From NCBI GenBank assembly GCA_022483465.1, contig JAKVNF010000001.1:620001-684000 (forward strand): DNA of 64,000 nucleotides. Reading direction: 5' to 3'. Of this stretch, positions 26,259 through 35,486 are shown piece after piece. Under the pieces are notes generated by a model. The model made no database searches and was not told the DNA's origin. It saw only the letters and a program-made list of their open reading frames with translations. The translations under genes and the position numbers were made by a program. The stretch comes from Lachnospiraceae bacterium. Lineage in GTDB: Bacteria; Bacillota; Clostridia; Lachnospirales; Lachnospiraceae. The stretch's first letter is position 1, and the number at the start of each line of letters is the position of its first letter.

Positions 26259-27131
26259 TTATGCGGCATCCCTGGCTGCATCGAGGAGCAGTGCAGGATA
26301 ATAAGCTGATGCCGGTGTGATGTTTCCGATCGCCGAGTGGCATCTCTCAAAGTTATATGTGTGAACGTACGCTTTGATTGCAGCTCTGGCTTCCCGGATG
26401 TTCCGCCATTCTGTCAAATAGGCTTCTTCGTATTTGAAAGAGCGGAACCATCTCTCGATCATGATGTTGTCTGCCCAGCGGCTTTTCCCATCCATGCTTT
26501 GCCGGACGCCGTTCTCTTTAATGAACTGCTTGTAGTCGCTGCTGGTGAACTGACATCCCTGATCAGAGTTCAAAATCATGGGTTTCGCCACCTTGAACGC
26601 CTTTTTACAGGCTTCGATGCACGCTCTGGTATCAAGGGTATCGTCAAGCTCCCATCCGACGATACATCTGCTGTACCAGTCGATGATGGCTGTAAGATAC
26701 AGGAAGCCGTGCTTCATCGGGATATAAGTGATGTCTATCGACCACGCCACGTTGGGACGGTCGATCTCCGTGTTCCGGAGAAGATAAGGTACGACGGCCG
26801 CCTTCTGAAGGCATTTTGAAAGATTGGGCTTTGGATAGATCGGATCTATGGCCATCTCGTTCATCCAACGTCTGGCTCTTCTCCTTCCGATGTGGTAGCC
26901 GCGTCCCTTCAGCTGCGAGGACATCTGCCTGGCTCCCCATGTCGGGTGGTCTGTGTGGAGGTGATCAATGATCTCCTTGCACTTCAGTTCCATTTCTGAG
27001 ACAGGAGAACCTTTGTAATAGATGCTTGTCCGGTTGATGCCGGCAAGTTCCGCCGCCACGCTGACAGGAATTTCGTGATCGTTATTCCTGGAAAGGCTTC
27101 GGACTAAATTTACTCTCGTAGTCAGGTCCAA
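26259..27131 (-). CDS. IS3-family OrfB transposase
   Basis: 290 residues with the HTH_21-like start (MSSQLKGRGYHIGRRRARRWM) and an rve integrase domain: Asp in VAWSIDITYIP, Asp in ILNSDQGCQFTS, Glu region RWFRSFKYEEAYLTEW. The frame opens with TTG at 27131 but really continues upstream into orfA, so it is probably made as an OrfAB fusion. Confidence 0.9.
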   Translation of the reverse strand: MDLTTRVNLVRSLSRNNDHEIPVSVAAELAGINRTSIYYKGSPVSEMELKCKEIIDHLHTDHPTWGARQMSSQLKGRGYHIGRRRARRWMNEMAIDPIYPKPNLSKCLQKAAVVPYLLRNTEIDRPNVAWSIDITYIPMKHGFLYLTAIIDWYSRCIVGWELDDTLDTRACIEACKKAFKVAKPMILNSDQGCQFTSSDYKQFIKENGVRQSMDGKSRWADNIMIERWFRSFKYEEAYLTEWRNIREARAAIKAYVHTYNFERCHSAIGNITPASAYYPALLLDAARDAA

Positions 27132-27429
27132 GCATTTCCTCAGATTTTTTTTTCAGCCAGTCCACCTGCATGGTGAGCTGCCCGACCTTTTTGGCATATT
27201 CAGATTTCTCCTTTCGTTCCTCCTCGAGTTTTTCCTTGAGGTTCTCCTCGCGGTTCTCGTCGAAGACGATGGAGGCCTTCTCAAGGAACTCCTTCTTCCA
27301 GTTTCGGAGAAGATTCGGTTGAATCTGATTCTCAGTTGCGATGACGTTCAGTTCCTTCTCGCCCTTGAGAACTTCAAGGACCAGATCGGTTTTGAACTTG
27401 GCAGAAAAGTTACTTCTGGTACGGGACAT
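27082..27429 (-). CDS. IS3-family OrfA
   Basis: 115 residues from MSRTRSNFSAKFK at 27429 (GGAGGATCC upstream). A helix-turn-helix (VLEVLKGEKELNVIATENQI) and a coiled coil with WLKKKSEE form the usual OrfA. A run of nine A on the coding strand (27145-27153) lies in the overlap with orfB. Confidence 0.85.
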   Translation of the reverse strand: MSRTRSNFSAKFKTDLVLEVLKGEKELNVIATENQIQPNLLRNWKKEFLEKASIVFDENREENLKEKLEEERKEKSEYAKKVGQLTMQVDWLKKKSEEMLGPDYESKFSPKPFQE

Positions 27430-28394
27430 AATGGATCCTCCTGTATGAAATAAGCATATCAGATTCATTAGGAACCGTCCCAGATTCTGTCTTAATTTAT
27501 GAGGCCATTATAGAAGATCTTTCAGCTCGGATGGCCGCAGTATCAGAAAGACTATGCAGGACACATCACTTCCGAACAGTACAAAGCTGCCGATTGTATT
27601 TCCAAGTGTCGGACGGAAGCAATGGGCTATAACAAAGTAGAATGCCCCCGCTGTGGTTATACCGAAATTCACTACAACTCATGTGGTAACCGTAACTGCC
27701 CAATGGATCAGTATGTCAACAAGGAAATCTGGGTTGATGAACGCCAGTCTGAGCTTGTGGATTGCTCATACTTTCATGTCGTCTTTACCGCTCCATGTGA
27801 GCTGAATCCTCTGATCTTTGCCAACAAGAGTCTGCTCTATGATCTGCTGCATAAGGCTTCAGGACAGACACTTGTGGAACTGATGCAGAATAAAAAGTTT
27901 CTCGGTGCAACACCCGGTGTCATTCAGGTGCTTCATACATGGGGAAACAACATGATGTTCCATCCGCATATCCACTGCATTGTTTCCGGAGGCGGGCTGA
28001 AGGGAAAGCCAAAGCGATTTGTTAAAGGGAAAAAGAAACACTTCTGTCTCCCTGTAAATGTCCTGAAATCAAAGTTCAGAGGTAAGTTCATGGCCGGCCT
28101 GCAAGAGCTTTATGATGCCGGGAAACTGATCATGCCCGGTGATGACAGCATCAGAACTCCTCAGGACTGGCAGGCTTTCAAGGACAGCATGTATAAAAAA
28201 TCCTGGGACATTGATATCAAAGAGACACTATGCGGCAAGGGCAATGCCATCCAGTATCTCGGCAGATATGTTAATCGTGTCGCAATCAGTGAGGGCAGGA
28301 TTCTCAGCTATGACAGAGAAACAGTAACGTTCAAAGCCAAAGACAATAAGCAGGGTGGAAAATGGGTAGTTATCAAAGTCCGCTTACCTATAGC

Positions 28395-30123
28395 TCCCAA
28401 GCCTAATTCTCACTACGCTCGTCTTCCCTCTCGATGAGTTTTGGAGGGTTTAGGTTGAACATACGGTAGATCTCGTTATCCTCGCGGCATGGTTCGTATG
28501 GCACCAGTGCCTTATCGAATACCTTACACTTCTGATTGCGAAGTTGCATAAAAGCCTCAAAGATATTGACCTTATCGCCCTTTTTCCGTTTAGCCAGCAA
28601 AGCACTCTGCAGCCTCTGCAGAATAGCTGTTGCGATGAAGCAAAGAAGCAAATGCCCACGAAACGTCATCTCGTTGTCAACACGGATAGGAAGAATGTCG
28701 GCATAGTTCTTCGTGACATCGAAAACCTGCTCTACCTGCTGTCTTGTGTAATACAGCGGCAACACCTCTTCCGTGCTGAGCGCCTCTGAGGAGACGATGA
28801 CGAAAAGCCCCAGCCGCATCATCTGTCTGTCAATCTCGTCAGGGTCAATACCATCGCTCAGGTATCGGAGCATGGTTTTGGCACTCTGCGCATTGTGCGA
28901 GACAGCGTCTATGCCTATAAAGACGTAAATGTCATGATCATAGAGACGTCTTGCAACCCTTTTTAGATATACCAGGCGCCCGCCGTAGTTGACAGCATAT
29001 CTTGCACTTTGAAGATCTGAGATGCTCTCGTTGTTATTGCCGACAACCTCTTTGAAGAGTACCCGATTGGGGGCAAGCCTTGTGATGAAGGGAACTCCAT
29101 TTTCAAACAGTTCTCTAACGTTCTCCTCGCTGAAATATCCGGCATCCATGATTGCATAGCTGATATCAATGCCGTACTGCTTCATCTCATTGAACGTTGT
29201 GATCAGGGTTGAGACGTCGATGATGTTTCCCTGAACATAGCGAAAGTAGATGGGCATACCGTTTTTGCGGTCGATCACATAGATGAGGCGTACCTCAACG
29301 TTAATGTCACCGTTATGGTTGCTGAGCTGCGTGACCTGCATCTTGGTAGCATTCGGGATACCGGTACTGTCGATCAATATGCCTGTTGCTCCATTCTTAC
29401 CATAGAGAAGGCTGATGTAATGGTCAAAGAACTGGTGCTGGATCTGCTCACTGCCGAGGTCCTCCAGGACAAGACTGATGTGCTGGCTTTTCAGATTTGC
29501 CAAAGGGAAGAGCATGGAAGCGTAGTTTCCACGCCACCAGGTTAACGCGTGCATACTGGCCTTTTGGTCTGTCAAAACCTTGTAGAACAGCAGTGACATG
29601 ACTGTGTCTGCGTCATGAGGGATCAGATCTCTCACGATGTTGGTCAGATTCAACTCCTTCATGTACCAGTCAAGGAAGAAGGCATCGCCAAAATCGATCG
29701 GCATCCTCTCATTACCATAGGACCGCTCTTCTGGCTCAGGACCATTTTGACGTTCTTCAGCTATAGCAACATCCTTCGCGCTGGCCTCGGAGTATCCATC
29801 TTCAATCGTGTAGCGGTAATATCCGCGCTTTCGATTTTTGAAGATCCCCTTCTCTTTATCGATTACCCGGCCGAGATTTCCGCCGTACTTTGAGCTGATC
29901 TCATCCTTTATGCGGGAACTGGACTGGAGGCAGGCGTATTCAACACCATTTTTTGTGTAGTAACGGATGAACATATGGCAACCTCTGTAGTGAGAATATG
30001 TTTCTTACTACATGCTACCACTGCGGCAGCTTACCATCAAGTGAAAAGCAGCCTAAATTTCCCGAGTTTCTTAGCTTATTTGACCTTGAGGACTTGACCG
30101 TAGTGAGAAATCGTAATGGGAAT
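28395..30123 (-). mobile_element. IS1634-like element in the IS91-type transposase
   Basis: About 1.73 kb. Ends TCCCA...TTCTCACTACG (28395 on) and the complement with CGTAGTGAGAA (30100-30121). TATAGC occurs directly outside the left end (28389-28394) and at 30124-30129. Confidence 0.8.
28403..29974 (-). CDS. IS1634-like DDE transposase
   Basis: 523 residues. Catalytic core: Asp in ILIDSTGI, Asp in YAIMDAGYFSEEN, Glu in RQQVEQVFDVTKNYAD. A short beta-rich N-terminal domain precedes it. The region before its start contains a near-perfect palindrome of GTAGTAAGAA / TTCTCACTAC (29985-30011) that repeats the element's end motif. Confidence 0.9.
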   Translation of the reverse strand: MFIRYYTKNGVEYACLQSSSRIKDEISSKYGGNLGRVIDKEKGIFKNRKRGYYRYTIEDGYSEASAKDVAIAEERQNGPEPEERSYGNERMPIDFGDAFFLDWYMKELNLTNIVRDLIPHDADTVMSLLFYKVLTDQKASMHALTWWRGNYASMLFPLANLKSQHISLVLEDLGSEQIQHQFFDHYISLLYGKNGATGILIDSTGIPNATKMQVTQLSNHNGDINVEVRLIYVIDRKNGMPIYFRYVQGNIIDVSTLITTFNEMKQYGIDISYAIMDAGYFSEENVRELFENGVPFITRLAPNRVLFKEVVGNNNESISDLQSARYAVNYGGRLVYLKRVARRLYDHDIYVFIGIDAVSHNAQSAKTMLRYLSDGIDPDEIDRQMMRLGLFVIVSSEALSTEEVLPLYYTRQQVEQVFDVTKNYADILPIRVDNEMTFRGHLLLCFIATAILQRLQSALLAKRKKGDKVNIFEAFMQLRNQKCKVFDKALVPYEPCREDNEIYRMFNLNPPKLIEREDERSEN

Positions 30124-30668
30124 TATAGCTTACAGGAATTCATTCGCAGATTTCTTCTTCATATCCTACCTAAGGGCTTCCAGAAGATCCGATACTATGG
30201 GTATCTGAGTAATTCTCAAAGGAAGAAGAATGTAGCCCGTATTCAGAAACAGCAAAAGAAGCAGAGGTTTGTCTCACGTTTTGCTGGCATGGGTAAAAGC
30301 GAGATACTCCTTGAGCTATTTTCGGATGATTATCATATTTGTCCAAGGTGTGGCGCTGATATGGTGAAAGTAGATTTCAAGCCAAGGCCTGAAGCTAAAT
30401 CCAACAGCGCATAAAAAGCAAAGCCGAATATCTTTTATCGGCTCCTAACCATGGGGCCTTTTTGTTGTACTCATTTTTAATTCGAAGATGCAGATACTAT
30501 GCCTCTAAGCAGTTGATTTCCAGGATTTTAGAAACATCAGCATTGCATCTACGATGTTACACGCAAATTACCCGTAGATCGGTAATAGACCATTGGATTT
30601 AGCCTTCATCGCTCTACGATGATGTCGAAAACCCCTTGAAATCAAGGCGTTTTTCGGACATCAGCCTA

Positions 30669-30724
30669 TTGATTTTATATTTATAATTGTCTATAATATA
30701 GATGACCTATCGGTAATCTATATT
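30669..30724 (+). promoter_or_regulatory. Transposase promoter with operator-like inverted repeat
   Basis: TTGATT (30669-30674) and TATAAT (30692-30697) with a 17-base spacer; AATATAGAT / ATCTATATT (30695-30703 with 30716-30724) forms an inverted repeat over the -10 and the expected start of transcription. Confidence 0.65.
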
Positions 30725-30737
30725 GAGGCTATTATAA

Positions 30738-32588
30738 ATGTCCCACATATACTGGAATAAAAAAGAAGTCCCGATACCAAAAGAAGCTTATATCAACCAC
30801 AACGATGGCCGAGTATTCGTCATTATTGACGGTCATCGCAAGGTGATTGGGCATGCTGCCTCAGATACAACCATGTATCCGAACGAAGCGTACCGCACAC
30901 TATACAGCGACCAATGGCTGCAGAATTATGGTGCAAAGGATTCTCTCCCTTTCGAGGTGAAAGTAGGTCTGTACATGCTGACCCTTGGGGCTGCATCACA
31001 GAATGGCATCTACTCGATCCTGACGGATGTATACGGTCCGCTGCATGCAAACGCCATCATGGACTACGTGATGTTCTCTCTGCACAGCAAGTCAGATATC
31101 ACACAACTGTACAGCGAGTTTGCGCAGGATCAGGTCCTCTTTTCAAGGAAGCCTTACAGTGATGCCTGGTACTCCGATCTGTTCCGCTCCCTTATGACAG
31201 ACCAGCAGGAAGGTGATTTCAAGGTTGCCTGGCTGAAGCACTGCAGGAAGCAGGGGATCACCAAGGCTTGGATTTCTATCGACGGTTCCAATAACGACTG
31301 CGAGGTCAGAGAATCCGACCTGTGTGAGTATGGAGCGGATAAGTCTCATAACGGCGGTACCATTGTCAGCTACATCTATGCTGTCGATGTGAAGACCGGC
31401 ATGCCGATCACATATTTTGTGTATGAAGGCAGTAAGGTAGACAGCAAAGCATTCCAGAAAGTGCTGACATTTTTCAACGGATACAGCATTGAGATTGAAG
31501 GCGTTCTAATCGACCGTGGCTTCTGCACTCATGATGTTGTACAGGCATGCATTGACAGCAAGACAGATTACATCATGATGGTCCCATCCGACACCTACGG
31601 TCACCAGCAGATGATGGAGGAATGCTCCGAAGATATCCGCTGGGAACCAGACAGGATTGTTGACGATGATGGCATCTTTGGCATTGCCAGGGAAAAGCAG
31701 CTGTTCCGCAATCACCCGGAAACAGCATTCATGAACCTGTACTTCAATGGTACGTCAAGCTCCATTCAGTCGATACGCCTAATCCGAGAGATCCGGAAAG
31801 AGGGTCGAAAAGCCGAATTGGCTGTCGCTGAAGGCCGTGTGCCAAGTGTCTCGAAGACCTGCAAAAAATACATCAAGGTCGAGCAGACAGATACAGGCGG
31901 CTATGCTGTTTCCTATGACTTCAAGGCATGGAAGAAATCCATGCTTGGCAAGGGTTTCTTCTCTCTCGCTTCCGGCAAGAACCATGGTCCCCAGGAAGCA
32001 TTTGACCTGTACCGGCTCCGCGATGCATCAGAAGTGCAGTACGGGATCCTAAAGTCCCAAGAGGGCTTCGATAGTACCCGCATACACTTCACAAGCAGCA
32101 TCTATGCAAAGTTCCTGATTTGCTTTGCTGCAAGCTGTGTCAGAGCGAGCATCCTTAACGCCTGCAAAGATCTTTCTCTTGCTACGAATGAGATGATCCA
32201 GAAGATGGACCGGATACACTTCATTCTTCGTGAAGGTGGATCATACCTTCCGGTTAAGGATCTATCGAAGGAGTTGGAAGAACTGCTCATGAAGTTCGGC
32301 ATCGACCGGAATTCACTGTCCGACTTCGCTTCGGAGTATAACAGCCGTTCGAATCCGATCGGCTCCCTGACCAGAACTGTGCCAAAGTCACAGCCCAAAG
32401 AGAAGGGACACCGTGGCAGAAAACCAGGTTCCAAAAACAAGAAGACGCTCGAGCGAGAGGCACGCGGCGAAGCAAAGATTAAACATGCGAAGCCAGGACG
32501 TCCGAAAGGAAGCAAGGATACCAAGCCCAGGAAGCCAAGATCCGACAAAGGTAAGAAGCATAAAAAGGCTTCTGACAAAGAAGTTTAA
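30738..32588 (+). CDS. IS1634/IS4-like DDE transposase
   Basis: 616 residues. Asp in WISIDGSNNDCE, Asp in VLIDRGFCTHDV, Glu in RDASEVQYGILKSQ. An N-terminal beta-rich domain (GRVFVIIDGHRKVIGHA) precedes the core. The C-terminus is a Lys/Arg/Gly/Pro-rich tail of about 60 residues with AT-hook-like KPGRPKGSKD and RGRKPGSKNK. Confidence 0.9.
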   Translation: MSHIYWNKKEVPIPKEAYINHNDGRVFVIIDGHRKVIGHAASDTTMYPNEAYRTLYSDQWLQNYGAKDSLPFEVKVGLYMLTLGAASQNGIYSILTDVYGPLHANAIMDYVMFSLHSKSDITQLYSEFAQDQVLFSRKPYSDAWYSDLFRSLMTDQQEGDFKVAWLKHCRKQGITKAWISIDGSNNDCEVRESDLCEYGADKSHNGGTIVSYIYAVDVKTGMPITYFVYEGSKVDSKAFQKVLTFFNGYSIEIEGVLIDRGFCTHDVVQACIDSKTDYIMMVPSDTYGHQQMMEECSEDIRWEPDRIVDDDGIFGIAREKQLFRNHPETAFMNLYFNGTSSSIQSIRLIREIRKEGRKAELAVAEGRVPSVSKTCKKYIKVEQTDTGGYAVSYDFKAWKKSMLGKGFFSLASGKNHGPQEAFDLYRLRDASEVQYGILKSQEGFDSTRIHFTSSIYAKFLICFAASCVRASILNACKDLSLATNEMIQKMDRIHFILREGGSYLPVKDLSKELEELLMKFGIDRNSLSDFASEYNSRSNPIGSLTRTVPKSQPKEKGHRGRKPGSKNKKTLEREARGEAKIKHAKPGRPKGSKDTKPRKPRSDKGKKHKKASDKEV

Positions 32589-32672
32589 AATCGAGTCGAA
32601 ACAATAATTACCGATTTACGGGAAATTTGCGTTACATTTGAATACAATCTACATACGAAAAACTGAGTTTCA

Positions 32673-32797
32673 CCGTCTCCGGGAGCTCGCTCCCGGAGAC
32701 GGAAAGCGGGGGCCGCCCGCTCAGCGTCTTACCACAAACGCGAAGTATGAGGTTCGTCCATCCTGGGCTACGCCCAGCTCCTCACCTCATACTTCGC
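32673..32797. repeat. Two strong hairpins near the IS91-like element tip
   Basis: A perfect 14-bp stem with a two-base loop (32673-32702) and a second 14-bp stem GCGAAGTATGAGGT / ACCTCATACTTCGC (32740-32753 with 32784-32797) enclosing a smaller TGGGC/GCCCA hairpin. Terminal hairpins are typical of rolling-circle IS91-type ends. Confidence 0.7.
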
Positions 32798-32821
32798 TTA
32801 GGTATTTGATTAGGTTGTGAA

Positions 32822-33514
32822 CTAAAGAGAGCGATCTTTCATCTTCAGTTCCCTTAGTTTTTTTAGGAGATCATTCTCCATCCGCAGGTCTCTATTCTGA
32901 CGCTCCAGCTGGGCGATCCTGTCCCGGAGTTCTTCCTCCGGAGTCCTGCTCGGCTCAGTCCCGGCACGGTGGCCGCGCCTATCCTCAAGCCCGCTTTTGC
33001 CCATGGCGTCGTATTTTATGACCCAGTTTCGAACCTGCTGGTAGGAGCATTCATACCGGATAGCAGCTTCACCGTAATTTCTGTCGTGATCAAGACAGTA
33101 CTGAACGATCTCTATTCTCTCCTCAAGAGTTGTCTGTCTCGCTTTCTTCATGTAGCTTCCGCCTCCACTTCCACGAGAACTGATTGTCCCTTGAGTATTA
33201 TACGTCTTGATCCAATCGCGCAGCCGAGTCCAATCCCTTAAACCATATTTACTGGCGATCTCTGCCATAGAGCCTTTTCCATCAAGGTAGTCCTCAACCG
33301 CTATGAGCTTGGTCTCCTTGGAGTAATACTTATTGTGCTTTTGATCCAGGAGCCCGGTGGGACCTTCTGATTTGTAGATGGCGATCCAGGCTGAAAGTGA
33401 TTTATCATCTACTCCTACCTTTTTGGCTTCAGCCGATATGCTTGACCTGCCTGAGATCACCTCCTCTACAGCTTTTACCTTTATAACCGGATCTATCTTT
33501 CCCTTTCTGGACAT
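32822..33514 (-). CDS. IS150-like OrfA
   Basis: 230 residues from MSRKGKIDPVIKV at 33514 (GGGGGACATTTC upstream). Three successive helix-turn-helix units (VISGRSSISAEAKKVGVDDKSLSAW; YLDGKGSMAEIASKYGLRD; CLDHDRNYGEAAIRYECSYQQVRNW) and a C-terminal coiled coil. It belongs to the same element as the orfB pieces at 20046 and 24247. A hairpin GTAGGACACT / AGTGTCCTAC lies just upstream (33541-33568). Confidence 0.9.
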   Translation of the reverse strand: MSRKGKIDPVIKVKAVEEVISGRSSISAEAKKVGVDDKSLSAWIAIYKSEGPTGLLDQKHNKYYSKETKLIAVEDYLDGKGSMAEIASKYGLRDWTRLRDWIKTYNTQGTISSRGSGGGSYMKKARQTTLEERIEIVQYCLDHDRNYGEAAIRYECSYQQVRNWVIKYDAMGKSGLEDRRGHRAGTEPSRTPEEELRDRIAQLERQNRDLRMENDLLKKLRELKMKDRSL

Positions 33515-33658
33515 GAAATGTCCCCCTCCGTAGGACACTTATATTTCAGTGTCCTACAGAGGGGGATCATATCAATCTGCTGTCCCGGAGGTATTTTTTT
33601 ACGCTAAGGATCGAATGGTTTGGCAGCTCTGGTTTTAGAAGCCTTCTTTTGGCTTTTT

Positions 33659-35287
33659 TCAGACTTCCGCCGGCATCGCGGGGATGTCCGCCCGGTTGTA
33701 GAGGTTTACCTGGTACCAATGCTCTTTTGCGATGGCAGCGTGGAGCGGCACATCCCTTCGGAATGTGGGCGAGGACAGGATGACCTCGTCTCCCCTCACC
33801 TCGCCGCCGCAGTCCTCAGAGCGGATCACCGTGTCTTTCTGCGAGAGCACGGCGCCAAGCATTCTCCCCTTAGGGAAGTGCTCCCCGTAGAGGCCCTCAT
33901 CCGAAAGGTAGAGGCGCCCGCCGGTATTTTGGAAAGTGAGAACCGCTCTTCCGTCTTCTGCCTTTGCCTTGACAAGGAGCGGTGCCTCGCAGAGGACCGT
34001 CTCATCGCCGTAAATCCGGTTCTTGGCGAGCAGGGCCAGGCGGTGTCCCACCACCTTCTTGATGATGGGGTGAATGTTCCAGCGCATGCCGTCATCGCTG
34101 ATCACCGCCATACCGGTGTTTGGCACCGTATCTGCGGTCTTTTTCTGCGCCTCCCGCACCTCACCGCACCAGTCCCCGGTGTTCATCATCCACTTCTCAT
34201 AGATTGCCAGCTGGACGAACAGAAACGGCAGATCGGGATCGCGAAACAGCCCTCTCCAGTGGGCAATGAGGGCCGGGAAGGTCTTCTCGTACAAGTCTGC
34301 CCGCGCCTTTTCATCCCCGTCCGATTCCCCCTGGTACCAGAGGATGCCGCGGAGCGTATAGGGGACAATGGGCAGCAGCATGGACTCGTAGAGGCCGCAG
34401 GGGCGGTTCGGATGCTTCGGTCCCATGGGGAGCTGTGCCGCGGCAGCCGCCTTTTCATCCGGCATCGGAAGCCCCTGTCTCTTCATCATCTCCGCGATCT
34501 TCTTCCCGAGCTCTGTCAGATGGTCCTCGCCATAGTTGCCATGCATGATAAAGTCCTGGATCTCACTCCCGGGAAACTCCAGCTGATTGGTCCGGTAGGC
34601 GAGCGGGTAGGCGTGGAAGGCCTTCTCGTACGCAGCAAGGTCCAGGTCTTTCACGGCCTCCTCATACTCTGTCAGGTACGCCTCGCCTCCGCAGGCGCGC
34701 AGCACCTCTTCGGGGAGCCAGCAGCCGATGTTGGTGCCGCCCCAGTTGCAGCCAATGATGCCGACCGGCACCCGGAGCTTTTCCCAGAGTTCTACCGCAA
34801 AGTAGTAGGAGACAGCGCTCCACCACTGGAGGTTCTCCACATCCGCCCTTCTCCAACGCCCGTACTCCTTTTGGTAGTCCGCCTCCTTAAGCTGCCCCGG
34901 GTACGAAACCTCCGGGTAGTCGAAAAAGCGAAGATGGGGATTTGCCTCCTTCGCAAGCTTCTCCCGCTCCTTCGGAAAGTCCCGGTCATAGCGCATGGCA
35001 AATTCCATGTTGGACTGGCCGCCCGCAAGGTACACCTCCCCGACGGCCACATCCTCAAGAAGAAGCCGGGTTCCCGCCTGGGAAATCTCCATCTCCTCTT
35101 TCTCCGAGCAGGAAAAAGGCCCGATTTCTGCCAGCCACTTTCCATCCTCTCCCGGCACCGCCGTGGCGGTCTTTCTCTGCATGCGGACAACGACAGGGTC
35201 CCTTCGGTCGGTGGTCCCAAAGACCGCCACCTTCCTGTCCCGCTGCAGAACCATGCCATCCCGGAACATCATCGCAGGTTTCAACAT
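33659..35287 (-). CDS. SGNH sialate O-acetylesterase-like enzyme
   Basis: 542 residues, cytosolic (no signal peptide). SGNH hydrolase motifs: nucleophile Ser92 in AGGQSNMEF, GCNWGGTNIG, the ILWYQGESD block, and a likely catalytic His in RWNIHPIIKK. Resembles bacterial sialate O-acetylesterases and related acetylxylan/carbohydrate esterases; it would remove acetyl groups from imported sugars. It is downstream of GH3 on the same strand, 200 bases away, and probably part of the same locus. Confidence 0.85.
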   Translation of the reverse strand: MLKPAMMFRDGMVLQRDRKVAVFGTTDRRDPVVVRMQRKTATAVPGEDGKWLAEIGPFSCSEKEEMEISQAGTRLLLEDVAVGEVYLAGGQSNMEFAMRYDRDFPKEREKLAKEANPHLRFFDYPEVSYPGQLKEADYQKEYGRWRRADVENLQWWSAVSYYFAVELWEKLRVPVGIIGCNWGGTNIGCWLPEEVLRACGGEAYLTEYEEAVKDLDLAAYEKAFHAYPLAYRTNQLEFPGSEIQDFIMHGNYGEDHLTELGKKIAEMMKRQGLPMPDEKAAAAAQLPMGPKHPNRPCGLYESMLLPIVPYTLRGILWYQGESDGDEKARADLYEKTFPALIAHWRGLFRDPDLPFLFVQLAIYEKWMMNTGDWCGEVREAQKKTADTVPNTGMAVISDDGMRWNIHPIIKKVVGHRLALLAKNRIYGDETVLCEAPLLVKAKAEDGRAVLTFQNTGGRLYLSDEGLYGEHFPKGRMLGAVLSQKDTVIRSEDCGGEVRGDEVILSSPTFRRDVPLHAAIAKEHWYQVNLYNRADIPAMPAEV

Positions 35288-35486
35288 CGCATCGATCCTC
35301 CTCTATTTATGAAATCCTCAGCCCGAATATGCGACATCTGTCTTCTTTCCTTCCCCGTGTGAACCATTCGGCCCGCGAAGGACCGAACTGGTTTCTATTT
35401 TAGGGGGGCCGGCCGCCCGGTGTTAGAACAAATCCGCGGCGGATAGGACGATTTTTCATATCTGGATCTGCCGCATCGCTGTGTCG

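Larger units (their letters stand above)
26176..27496 (-). mobile_element. IS3-family element inside the IS91-like element
   Basis: Ends share AAGACA...TAATGAA.CTGAT in inverted orientation (from 26176 and from 27496). It carries orfA and orfB and interrupts the first codons of the IS91-type transposase. No clear target duplication was found, so the tips are approximate. Confidence 0.8.
27503..30414 (+). pseudogene. IS91-type transposase, split and frameshifted
   Basis: The 5' part (27503-28394) reads KIFQLGWPQYQKDY, ECPRCGYTEIHYNSCGNRNCP (zinc ribbon), SYFHVVFTAPCELNPLI and the HUH-type HPHIHCIVSGGGLKG, up to YLGRYVNRVAI. The 3' part (30124-30414) reads FIRRFLLHILPKGFQKIRYYG and ends with CPRCGADM. 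An IS1634-like element lies between, and the first few codons are cut by the IS3 element. A TATAGC repeat flanks the insertion, but the halves rejoin only if one A is restored in the run before it. Confidence 0.85.
30561..32632 (+). mobile_element. IS element, IS1634/IS4-like, in the 3' part of the IS91-like element
   Basis: 2072 bp with inverted ends ACGCAAATTACCCGTAGATC and the complement of ACGCAAATTTCCCGTAAATC. Only TAC repeats directly outside, so the duplication is uncertain. The 146 bases before it (30415-30560) are the gene-free tail of the IS91-like element. Confidence 0.8.
24754..32801. mobile_element. IS91-like element with tyrosine recombinase, carrying three IS
   Basis: Inserted in the IS150-like orfB start region and flanked by a 5-bp repeat GTATT (24749-24753, 32802-32806). 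It holds a tyrosine recombinase, an IS91-type transposase in pieces and strong terminal hairpins (GCCGC...GCGGC near 24761; 32673-32797). Stripped of an IS3, an IS1634-like and one further IS it is about 3 kb. IS91 elements normally make no duplication, so the GTATT repeat deserves care. Confidence 0.7.
19936..33596 (-). mobile_element. IS150-like (IS3-family) element expanded by nested insertions
   Basis: Read from outside inward, both tips start with AAATACCTCCGGGACAGC (19936-19953; complement at 33579-33596), then 13 unmatched bases, then a 27-base block with 20 matches. This is a terminal inverted repeat with equal spacing. orfA lies next to the right tip, the 3' end of orfB next to the left tip. 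Subtracting the IS21 and the IS91-like element with their duplications leaves about 1.78 kb, a normal IS3-family size. No target duplication was found outside. Confidence 0.8.

Noticed and set aside
33620-35362. 580-codon plus-strand open frame
   Set aside because: Shadow of the esterase gene on the minus strand.
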